Source of the DNA: Emydura subglobosa
Lineage: Eukaryota > Chordata > Testudines > Chelidae
Length of the DNA stretch: 64,000 bases
Assembly (NCBI GenBank): GCA_007922225.1
Contig: ML680053.1
Location: 16,065,877 to 16,129,876 of the forward strand
Direction of reading: 5' to 3'
A program made the position numbers and the translations under genes. The first letter of the stretch is position 1; each line of letters begins with the position of its first letter. Below, piece by piece: positions 23,428 to 32,730 of the stretch. Below the pieces are notes generated by a model that was not told the DNA's origin, did not search any database, and saw nothing but the letters and a program-made list of their open reading frames with translations.

Positions 23428-24597
23428 TCAAATGGCCCCCTGTTGTGCCCCTCTAATAGTCCTGACATCTGGTTGTTCATAGTCAGCTACAAGACAATCC
23501 ATCCCTGTGCTCCATCCAGGGGAAAACTTTTCACCCTTAGCGTCACAAATATTATGGAGAACACAACAGGAGGCTATAACTATGGGAATATTTTCCTCGT
23601 TTAGATCTAACTTGTCATGAAGACATTGACAGCGAGCTTTTAATCTGCCATACTCACATTCAACAGACATTCGGCATCTGCTCAACTTGTTATTGAAACG
23701 TTCCTTGCTGCTATCCCAGTTGCCCATATAAGGCTTCATGAGCCATGGCAGAAAAAGATAGGCTGGGTCTCCCAGGATCACTCTGGGCATTCCCATTGGA
23801 ATCTTTTGGTCTGGAAAGGAAGTCCCTGCTTGCAGCTTTCTGTACATGCCAGTGTTCCTGAAGATGTGTGCATCATGCCCATTCCCTGACCAACCCGTGT
23901 TGATGTCAGTGAAATGCCCATAGTGATCCACAAGCACCTGCAGTACCATCAAGAAGTACCCCTTTCTACTGATGTACTCCGTCGCAAGATGGACCCGGGC
24001 CAAAATTCAGATATGCGTGCCATCTATCGTCCCGCCACAGTTAGGGAATCCCATCGCTGCGAAGCCATCCACTATTTCACGCACGTTTCCAATACTCAAA
24101 GCCCTTCATAGCAGTATGAGATTAATAGCCTTGCACACTTGCAATAACACAGCGCAAACAGTGGACTTCCTGACTCCAAACAGATTAGTGACTGACAGGT
24201 AGTAGTCTGGAGTTGCCAGCTTCCACCTGGTGGCAATTGCCATGTGCTTCTCCAACAAGAGAGCAGCTCTCATTCTGCTGTCCTTGCATCGCAAGGCAGG
24301 GGCAAACTCCGTGTGCAGATACTTCGTGAATGTAAACAGTAATCTGGCATAGTTTGTCTGCATGGCACACAGCAGGGCAGGTGCCTTGGATTCCTGTTCC
24401 GATTGGGAGCTCATGATATACTGCATGAGCAGCCGTGATGTGTTCAGAACACTGACAATAGTGGAAAGCAGTGCAGGATCCATCCTTTCAGATAGAGAGG
24501 GTGAGTGTGCAGGAAACTGGGGCCATTGAAAAATGCTGCAAAACGCATTTGGAAACCCATGGAATGATGGGACGTTGAGCCCGCACCCATGATGCAC
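23428..24597 (-). pseudogene. Harbinger DDE transposase, broken
   Basis: The N-terminal half (24597-24106) has the helix-turn-helix-like region of the family. After a stop, reading resumes with GFPNCGGTIDGTHI (first catalytic Asp), immediately followed by another stop near 24008. The C-terminal half (24003-23428) carries GWSGNGHDAHIFRN, VILGDPAYLFLPWLMKPY (second Asp) and VECEYGRLKARC (catalytic Glu), then VIASCCVLHNIC. All three catalytic acidic residues are thus still visible, but at least two stops break the gene. Confidence 0.8.
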
Positions 24598-24644
24598 TGT
24601 GATCCTCTCTGCCTTCCCACAACTCCTAGCAGCACAATAACAAT

Positions 24645-24795
24645 AGGCCAGCTAGAGATTGATGAGCCTGCTAAAGCCTTAGTTAAGAAACATTTGCCTT
24701 GTAACTCATGCAGTAGCAGCGCATGCGTTTCTCTCCAGAGATCCCAGGTTTGATCCACATTGCTGATGCCTGTGTATGGGTCAGCATTACATTAC
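24645..24795 (+). mobile_element. tRNA-derived SINE (tortoise Pol III type)
   Basis: AAGCCTTAGTTAAGAAACA is followed by a tRNA-like stretch with an A-box-like GTAACTCATGCAGTAGC and a B-box-like GGTTTGATCC at 24747-24756. The arrangement matches the tRNA-derived SINE described from tortoises, which is one reason for the turtle call. It lies at the broken right end of the Harbinger element. Confidence 0.6.
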
Positions 24796-24798
24796 ATT

Positions 24799-25001
24799 AG
24801 GAAATGTTTTCTAACTACGAGGCTAGTTAAGCACTGGACTAGATTACCAAGGAAGGTTGTGGAATGCCATTATTGGAAGTTTTTAAGAACAGGTTAGAGA
24901 AACACTTGTTAGGGATGATCTAGGTATACTTGGTCCTGCCTTGGCATGAGGTGATGGACTAGATGATTTCTCGAGGTCCCTTCCAGCTCTATGATTCTAT
25001 G
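24799..25001 (+). mobile_element. CR1 LINE 3' end
   Basis: TTTCTAACTACG...GCACTGGACTAGATT leads to the diagnostic CR1 terminus GATGGACTAGATGATTTCTC, CCCTTCCAGCTCTATG and a final ATTCTATGA. Only the 3' untranslated part is present, as is usual for CR1 copies. Confidence 0.9.
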
Positions 25002-25009
25002 AGTAAACG

Positions 25010-25640
25010 TGTGGTGTACTGCTTAAAACAGGAGTTTGGGGATTACCATTGTTCTGCTGTGTGATCCTGAGTAAGGTACTAACTCTTTCTTTCCCTTAGT
25101 TTCTCCAGGCCTAACCATGGCCCAGGCTATGTGGCAGAGCAGGGGTGAGTACACTACCCACATCATGGATAGCAGCATGGGAGGGGACACAGGCTCTACA
25201 GAGCCATTACATCTTCTCCGTGTGCAGATGAGTGGGATTGAGTGGAGTTTTGGCACTGGGCCCCACCCCCCACCTGCCTCCAGTGCATCTGGCAGTGCAG
25301 CTCTGTTGCTACCTTGGAGAGCATATGCTGCAACAGCTATAGACCTAGTGCTGCATATTCCCTCTCTGGAGCAGTGTGGGGACTGGGAGGGAGATCATGG
25401 CTTTCTGAATCACAATCTCCCTCTTGGGCTGCTCCAGGGGCAATGCAGTGATGCACTGCTGCTAATGCAGGGCTCATGGTAAAGCCACAATTGAGCCTTC
25501 AGTTTGTAAAAGGAGCAATAAGCACCACAATATTATTCTACTTCCTAGAGGTTCCGTGAGAAATAATGGTTTAATTTCCATAAAGTATTCTGAGAGCTGC
25601 AGATAACAAACTCTACAGAAGCACTGAGAAGCCAACATTT
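25010..25640 (+). mobile_element. MIR SINE in two parts
   Basis: 25010-25110 follows the MIR 5' half (GTGGTGTACTGCTTAAAACA, then TGCTGTGTGATCCTGAGTAA, then CTTAGTTTCTCC). 25495-25640 follows the 3' half (TGTAAAAGGAGCAATAA, CTACTTCCTAGAGGTTCCGTG, then AAGTATTCTGAG). The GC-richer 25115-25490 between them is unexplained and may be an insertion. Confidence 0.55.
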
Positions 25641-26826
25641 AGGGACCACAGTAGTACATACAAATAAAAGAGAAGGAAAGGAGTGCCCCTTTAAAATTGT
25701 CTAACTCTTGTGACCTCTGCCTGAATAAACTGTGACAACTGTATGGAACTAAAGCACTTGCTGGAGCTCTCACTTATCCTTCAGATAAGCCTGTGACAAT
25801 ATAGCTTCTGTGTTTTATAATCCCCTGGATTTTACCTCAGAGTGAAAATTCTCTTTGCTGTTATGCTTTAAATAAGCCTCTTTGTTGGGGACAGGAGCTT
25901 TTCCTTGCTGCCAACGTTGTAGAATTAAGCTTGATTCTGGTTTAGTTAAAAGCATTTCTGACTAACCAAAAAAAACCATGGGGAAAATCACCAGCCAATT
26001 TCTTCATAGCATCATAATCATAGGTACTGTATTTGTCTCATCCAGCCACCCATAGTTGTGATCATAAATTATCCAGTCCATTAATATTTTTTTTAAAGAA
26101 CTGCTACAATACTAAGTACAGTTAGCCAACTGACGTGTTTGGTTTGAAAGGCAACACTGAAATAAGGTCATATTGTTCTTTTTCACAGGCAGTCTCTGTG
26201 TAGAAGTTATTTACTCTCATATTTATATACTTTGTGATGTGATAAAGTACAATTTAATTGCTTTGATCTTTGCAGACATGCAGATTACAGAATATGCAGT
26301 GCAGGAAACTGCAAGCAATAATATTGTGACTTGATAAGTATTCCTGTTTACTTCATGCAGAACCTCACACATTCTTCTTTACATGGATTTCACTTTTCAG
26401 TGGTCTCTGCGACAGCAAACTGTACTGCATCAAGAACCTGGTACTATGAGCAAGAACTAATGAGATCACTTCTGTATTTTAAATGAAATCCCTAATTCTG
26501 GGTGCAATGTCCCAAAATCTTATCCAACAAAGACATTTTAAGAAGGTTTTACTTAGATAAAAACAAGTTTTCAAGCTATAATAATCTGAATGTATGATTT
26601 TGTATTATGAAAAAAATATTATGGGGTTCTAGCCCTTAAAAATAAGGTTGAAGTGTAAATGGCCATCCTCACAGGAACTATAGGATTCTGTATGAAGTTT
26701 TTGCAGTGTGTATAGGAACTTTTTCTCCAAATCTGTGGAACAAGGAAGTTCAAACTTTGCTACATTGGCTTTGGCAAGTTGCCAAGAGCGCAAGGGTCAC
26801 ATCTAAGTTGCCTTGAAAATGTAACC
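25641..26826. other. Spacer, no gene seen
   Basis: AT-rich sequence with stops in all frames and no element I can name. Confidence 0.4.
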
Positions 26827-28103
26827 CTTCTGCCAGACCACGTCGGCAGCAGCAAGGGCCGGATTCTATATCTAGGGGTCCCTGTAAATGATGCAACACC
26901 AAACTGGCTCGAGCCCCCACCCAATCACCTGGGAAATTACACACTATCCCCTGGGCGCCCTCCCAAAGGGCAATACTTCCCCTCTTGCAAGCACAGAGTC
27001 TGAGTGTAGAAAGAAACCTTTTAATAGCAAAACAGAGATAACACTGCACTGGTTCGGGAAACAGTGCAGACAGAGTTAATGAACTCAATGAGTCCAAACC
27101 CCTCCCAGAGTACAGGGTGTGTCCTTCGCCTCTCCCTTCCTTCTTGCCCCTGTACTGACCGTCGTAGTTGCAATATCCACCTCTCAGGTGTGACTCCGCC
27201 CCGTAGGCCGCACCGGTCCAACACAGGCTTGTCCAGGCCCCCTCTGCTGCTGTCTCCTATTGCCTGTGGGCCTCACTGAGTCCCCCACCTCTGGCAACGA
27301 CCACGCCGATCTCCCACCGACTGCTGGCACCAACCGCACCTGGCTCCCACCGACCACTGGCCGGGCTGGCACCGACTGTGCCGGCCCTCCGCCGACCGCC
27401 CTGGGCTGGCACCAACTGTGCCGGCCCCTCCGCCGACCGCTGGCCGCCCTGGGCTGGCACCGACTGTGCCGGCCCCTCCACCGACCGCTAGCCGCCTCAG
27501 GCTGGCACCGACTGTGCCGGCCCCTCCGCCGACCGTTGGCCGCTCTGGGCTGGCACCGACTGTGCCGGCCCCCCTTGTTGACTGGGCTGGCACCGACTGT
27601 GCTAGCCTCCCACCACAGTTTCCTATTGCCCACTCAGCTTTGTTAGTGATCAGGCAAAGTTCAGCTCTTAGTGATTTCAGCTCCTAATGATTTCAGCTCT
27701 TAGTGATTTCAGCTCATAGGTAAATCTTCTGCTGTCATACACGGAATGTCCCTGCTTTCAAGAAACAAAAGACTCCAAGGTGAGTCATTAAGTCTACCTT
27801 TTAACAATGGGAGGTGAGAGTCACTCCCTGCCAAGGGGCCACCCTTTCGCTTGGCCCCTGCAATCCCAATAGGAGACTCCTCAACCTCCCCCTTTTCCAG
27901 GCTGAAACATCGGCCTGCCACCCTTGGGGAGCTCTGTCTATTTTAGGGTGAAGTGTTCTATCATAACAGACTAAGCACAGTTTTGCTGACATCTGTTCAT
28001 ACAATTGAAGGACAACATTTCATTACCCCAGCAGTTAACACAAAAGTGGTTTGTAACCCAAACCCAGCCCTGCTAACCATTTCCCATTATGCTCCACACA
28101 TAG
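26827..28103 (-). mobile_element. Probable LTR with internal minisatellite
   Basis: From about TGTAACCCTTCTGCCAGACC the sequence has the composition and phrase order of a reptile retroviral LTR (CAACACCAAACTGGCTCGAG, then AGAGTCTGAGTGTAGAAA, later GCTGAAACATCGGCC) and seems to end near GCTCCACA at 28103. No convincing target duplication was found, so both borders are approximate, and orientation (minus) is tentative. It contains the 48-bp minisatellite at 27364-27605. Confidence 0.45.
27290..27605 (+). repeat. 48-bp GC-rich minisatellite
   Basis: The phrase GGCTGGCACC(G/A)ACTGTGCC begins at 27364, 27404, 27452, 27500, 27548 and 27585. Spacings are 40, 48, 48, 48 and 37 bp. Each full unit continues with CGGCCCCTCCGCCGACCG and (T/C)TGGCCGCC. 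Degenerate copies extend left to about 27290. Forty-eight is a multiple of three, which is why open frames with 16-residue repeats appear on both strands; I regard these as non-coding. Confidence 0.85.
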
Positions 28104-28994
28104 ATAAATTATGCTAAGTACTTAATTGTACTCATGCAGATACAAAGCCCATGCAAATAATGTGCCCCCCTTTACTCAGACACTCAGACCTTGCTTACAA
28201 ATAGATCAGACAAGAGTCTTCTGTTTCTTTACTACATATGTGTGGCCTGTGCAGACAAATACCACCCCCTCATGCTCCATCTTTTGCACAGTTCATTTTG
28301 GGACACATTTTTTTTCACACCTGAGTGCCACGTTAAAGACACTGTGAGCTGCATTTGGCTCCATGAGGCTACACTTTGGTGACCCCTGCTGTGGAGCCTG
28401 TGTGAGCATGTGCACATGTACTTAGCTGTGTCAGCAGCAGGGATGTTCAGAACCAAAAAGATAGGCCTCCACCACTTGAGCTAAAGGAAAACACAGTTAG
28501 GTGAAACTAGCCAGGGAGACATAATCACACATTCTAGGCCAGATTCTTACAGGCCAGAGTCTTGCAAGTAAGCATAGATTAAGGGCCAGGTTACACTCAA
28601 TATTTATTTAGCTATTTATTGAATTCTTCTAATTCATATAAACATAAGTTGGTGCCCACCCCTTGTTCTGGTTACCCTAATATAACTTCAATTCACAGTA
28701 AAATCTTAAAGCAGTGAACTTTCAGTGCAGTGAACTGCTCTTTCTAACCTAAAATAAATATATGCCAGAAGATAACATAAACTACACAGTAAGCAGCAAA
28801 TCTCTCAAACCCTCAATCTAGCCCTCAAATGCCTGAGGAAAAAGATGTACTGAAGAGTACCACATCTGGTATCTGGCATACCAAAGAGAATGTTTTGCCA
28901 GCAATCCCCTCCCTTTTATACTGAAGGGCTCTAGCTCAAGTGCTTCCACTAATTTTAACTGGGGCTCAAGGAGAGTATTCCACAAGGAGAGTGG

Positions 28995-29170
28995 CAGACT
29001 CTCAGACTATGTCAGCACTGCAAGAAAACACCCGCGGCTGGCCTGGGTCAGTGACTTGGGCTTGCGGTGCTCAGGCTGTGGGGCTATAAAATTATAGTGT
29101 AGATGTTCGGGCTCGGACTGGATCCCAGGCACTGTGACCAGTTGAGTTCTGGTGTAACATGCTCTCAGCA
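28995..29170. mobile_element. MITE fragment of the TCTACACT group
   Basis: ACACCCGCGGCTGGCCTGGGT, then GACTTGGGCTTGCGG, then TATAGTGTAGATGTTCGGG is the characteristic interior of this short GC-rich element. The left terminal repeat is decayed. Confidence 0.5.
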
Positions 29171-29350
29171 TGAAACTTGGCTTTTTGTGCAGGTCATCAC
29201 ATTCTGTTTCTAAGAAGTATTAGTAAGAATGTAGAGTGCATTGCAGTATTCCAATCTCATGGTGAGAAAGCATAGTTAATTGTGGCAAGGTCCATACAGA
29301 AAACGAAGGACATACATTTACTACTAGACACAGATGGAAAAAACACTCTT

Positions 29351-29549
29351 AGGCCATGTCTACACTACCACTTATGTTGGCAAAATTTATGTCACTCAGG
29401 GGTGTGCACTCATTGGGGGTGATTTAATTATGCCAATGGAAGAGCACTATGTCCCGTCGGTATAGAGCAGCTACATGAGAGATCTTACAGCAGCACAGCT
29501 GCATCAGCACAGCTGCACTGCTGTAAGGGCTCTAGTGTAGACATAGCCT
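29351..29549. mobile_element. MITE with AGGCCATGTCTACACTA terminal repeats
   Basis: AGGCCATGTCTACACTA at the left and TAGTGTAGACATAGCCT at the right are inverted copies over 17 bp with one mismatch. The flanks are compatible with a 3-bp target duplication, TTA on the left and a mutated TGA on the right, as for Harbinger. Interior non-coding; 199 bp. Confidence 0.8.
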
Positions 29550-29559
29550 GAGCCACAGC

Positions 29560-31670
29560 TGCTCCCTGGACCTCCAGAAGTAGTCCAGGATTTAATAATA
29601 CACCTATGCTATGCACTTTTGTTACAAACTGCAATTGCCGTCCCTCAGTCAGGTACAACATCACCAACACTTCTGGCTACTTTCCGAAAACCACACATAC
29701 AGTCTCAGTCTTTTCCACATTCAGTCACAGACAGTTGGCCCTCATCCAAGTCCCAAGCTCATCTAGACACTGGGTTATTTATTCCAATGCACCACCCAGG
29801 CCAGGCTTGAAGCAAACAACTAGATCCCTGTTCATTGACAACCTGTGTTCCCAAAAGTTATTAGAAAATACAGCTAAAGAGGCTGAAATCAACATCCTGA
29901 GTATTCTGATTTTTAGCCAAATCACAATCCAGCCTCCAGTATTTGTTGGGGCAATTAAGTAGGCAAGCTTCTAAATGGATGCAACTATAGGTGCAATTAA
30001 TTGCATTCGTATTTGTACATGAATACACATAAATATTGATTTCCTCTACTTGGAAAACATTTAATTTGCTTGTACATCATCAGCAGAATTGACTAACTTT
30101 TTTTTCCATTGTCCCATCAGTGATGACAGACTGAAATGTGCATAGTTCTTAAACACTGTATAGTCACTATTAAAAGGCCAAAGAATGCTGTTCATTTTCT
30201 CTGTTGACCTCCATAAATACACCGTGTTTGCTAACTCCCAGATGGTGATAGCAGGCATCTTACATTTTGCAATTGCTGTTTTATTTATTTATTTATATCT
30301 ATAGAAGCATAAGAGTGCCTGTCCAGGGCTGTATGTGCTTTCACATATATTAAAATATAGTAAATGAACGCAGAAATAAAATAAACCCTGCAAATTTCTG
30401 GAAACTAGGAAGAAATGAAAAACGTCATACCAATGACAGTTGCTTATCCCCAATACGCCTGTCCCAGACCTCAGCTCACCACTCTCTCCCAAAAAGGTTA
30501 GGAATAAGAGATGAGCTTTGCAGCATGTCTTGAATGTCAACAGATTTGGGCTATTTTGGATGGGGATGGAAAAAATGAATTTAAAAGTCTAGAGGTCTTC
30601 ACAAAAAATACTCTGCAAACTAAGGGGGCCCCAGTTTGGGTACCTCCTCTGACTGTAGATGTGGCAGGATGGCACAGGGAGAGAGGGGATCTCTCAAAAG
30701 AACAGGTGTTAGGCCATTTAGGACTCTACACAGGACAACACCTTAAACTCAATCCAGTAACCAACAGGCAAACAGTGTAAAGCCTGAGCACTGGTGCCTT
30801 GTGTTCACAGTGAGAAACTCAGCTTAACAAGTTAACCTCTGCATTAACACGATCTCCGAGTTGACTTAAGGTGCAGTCCCATGCCAAGATTGAATCAGAT
30901 TAGAGTTAGAAAATGCAGCCAAAGAAGCTAGTCTATTAAATTTCCAGAATTTGTTGTCTCTGGTGAAGGAAAACCTACAGGCATTAAAGTCATTGAAGTG
31001 CAAAGCTCGCAGGTGTTTTACCTGTCCCTCTCATAGTGTGCAGGGAATTCAAAGGGTACCACAAGTAGCTATTACAAGCCCTGAACAAAACAAGAATTGG
31101 CAAGTGCAGACATGTCTACGCTTGTTGATCTTCACTGCACATCAGAGGGAGAAATTCAGATAAATTTCATGTATGAGAAATATACAGATTTTATAGATAT
31201 ATAGAATATACTGATTTTATATAGAATATATAGATATTCTCTAACACAGATGATAAGAAATCTCTTCAAGATAGCCCTGACAGTTAACTACAGTGTGTCA
31301 GGCTGCCTTTGGGGAGATTTCTGCATAGGATTCAACCTGCAACTTCACTTAGTAGCCTATTCTATATTCAGAGCTCAGGAAAGCCATCTCCTTCTTGACT
31401 GACTGAAAAGATCTGAGCAAAAGTGTCCAGAGGATGTGCCTTCCAATCTGAGCGAAACCCACTGTGACTGGGTGAACACCAAGAGGATACACACGCAGGT
31501 GTATGTATATATGTACACCTTATGTGTCAAACTGACAAGAGTCTGGGAAAATCTGCTGCATTGCACAGCATGGTGAATGTTTATAGAAATACACCATAGG
31601 TAGTGGGATCTATTTCCTTTTTCTTTTCCTGACAGCATGAACTGTTTGGATCTGGGTGCCAGTGCCAGGG
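29560..31670. other. Spacer upstream of PIWIL4
   Basis: No gene identified. 30280-30870 looks like a decayed repeat (TTTATTTATTTATATCTATAG start) but I cannot assign it. 31160-31245 is very AT-rich, with the phrase ATATAGAATATA duplicated. Confidence 0.35.
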
Positions 31671-31674
31671 CATT

Positions 31675-31905
31675 ACACTGCAGCACAAGGCGACGTTGTT
31701 GTGACCTTGAACCAAAACGTGAGGTGGCTTTGTGGTGGTATCACACCTCAGTCAAGAGGCAACTTCGTCATGTCATGACACTGCACGTCAGTTGAGAAGT
31801 GACTTCATGGTGACACCACACCCTGGGCTGGGGCTGTGGGAGGTCATGATCACGTGCCCTGGTACTGTCACCCCATGACCTCACTCCTAGGCCTGCCTGC
31901 AGTGG
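31675..31905 (+). repeat. Degenerate tandem repeat with TGACTTC/GTGACACCAC units
   Basis: Units of about 36-40 bp repeat the order (G)TGACTTC(A/G)T..., GTGGTGACACCACACC or its variant, then TCAGTTGAGAAG. Examples start near 31718, 31758 and 31799. The block directly precedes the PIWIL4 CpG island and contains CACGTCAGTTGAG, TGTCATGACA and CATGATCACGTG. Confidence 0.55.
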
Positions 31906-32730
31906 TTCCTACTTGCCCAGGGCTCTCCCCATCCCCGGGCCCCCCCGCCGGCGCCACATGGAGAAGGCCCCGCCCCCACCACTGCCCCGTCTGTCACGGG
32001 GAAGGAGGGGTCTGCTCTGCTCTACTCAACCACCCCAGCGCCCCTCCCCTGCAGCGTCACGTGGCTCCAACACATTCCCTCGTTCCCCACCCCCACTCAC
32101 CTCTGGCGCGCGCAGCTGCCGCGCTGAGGAGGGGGCGTGGCTTTCCGTCGTGCCTGCGCCACACGTGGGTGCACGGCCGGGGCGAGACGCGCGGGAGCCT
32201 CGTGGCCGTGGGCCGTTACGGGCGGGGTTGGTGAGCGCGCGCGCGAGGAGCGGGGCCCGGCTGGGGTCTCGTGTCCCCTTCCTCTGCCCGCCCCCAGCGC
32301 GAGGCCCGGGCGAGCAAGAGACCCGGAGGCGCCCCCAGCCAGGCGGACGCAGTGGCGCCCTGTGGCGGCCCTGCACTAGCCCTCGGCGCCGGTGGGGATC
32401 GGGCGGGTTGTGGCGGCCCCGAGGCAGCGGTGTTGACGCCCCCCGTGTCTGTGTTTTATTCTCTGCTCTCGCAGGGCGGCGCGCGGTGCCTGTGCGGGCA
32501 GAGGATGAGCGGCCGTGCGCGGGTTCGAGCGCGGGGACAAGCCCTCCCGGCCGCCGCCGGCAGCGGGGGGCAGCCTGGCTCGCCACAGCCGGTGCGTAGC
32601 TCGTAGCCGTGGGCGGGCTCTGCCTTGTCCTCTTCCCTCGCTAGCTGTGACAGAGCTGCTCCCCTTTGCCCTTCGCCTGTTTCCTCCTCCTCCTCCTCCT
32701 CGTGGGGCTTGGCGTCGTGTGTTCAGAAAA
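31905..32730 (+). promoter_or_regulatory. CpG island and promoter of PIWIL4
   Basis: CpG-dense from about 31905 to 32730, without a TATA box. Visible sites are an E-box CACGTG at 32162-32167 and CCGTTACGG at 32213-32221, which contains the MYB core (TAACGG on the reverse strand). A plausible first donor GTTG|GTGAGC at 32231 and the acceptor CTCTGCTCTCGCAG ending at 32474 suggest a non-coding first exon ending at 32230. The transcription start is not determined. Confidence 0.6.
32475..32591 (+). CDS. PIWIL4: PIWIL4 exon with start codon (residues 1-29)
   Basis: Acceptor CTCTGCTCTCGCAG, then 30 untranslated bases; ATG at 32505 in the context GAGGATGAGC; donor CAGCCG|GTGCGT. Encodes [12 protein letters not shown] and a Gly/Pro-rich tail, matching the conserved PIWIL4 start. 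Ends in phase 0. Confidence 0.85.

Larger units (their letters stand above)
21083..24645. mobile_element. Harbinger (PIF) DNA transposon, two genes, defective
   Basis: The left end follows TAA (21083-21085) with GGACTGATCTACACT, matching the TCTACACT ends of this superfamily in the window. Inside are a Myb/SANT-like DNA-binding gene on plus (from 21477) and a DDE transposase gene on minus (24597 to 23428), converging near 23240-23430. The matching right terminal repeat is missing: the element runs into a SINE near 24645. Both genes have stops. Confidence 0.8.

Noticed and set aside
24695..24760. Possible tRNA gene
   Set aside because: A- and B-box-like sequences are present but a cloverleaf cannot be formed with good arms, and the flanks match a SINE.
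27184..27687. Several overlapping frames with 16-residue repeats on both strands
   Set aside because: All are produced by the 48-bp minisatellite, whose unit is a multiple of three; both strands are open equally.
31913..32599. 228-codon plus-strand and 186-codon minus-strand frames in the PIWIL4 CpG island
   Set aside because: Open because stop codons are rare in CpG-rich DNA. They overlap the promoter and cross the splice acceptor at 32474; Arg/Pro/Gly-rich with no domain.
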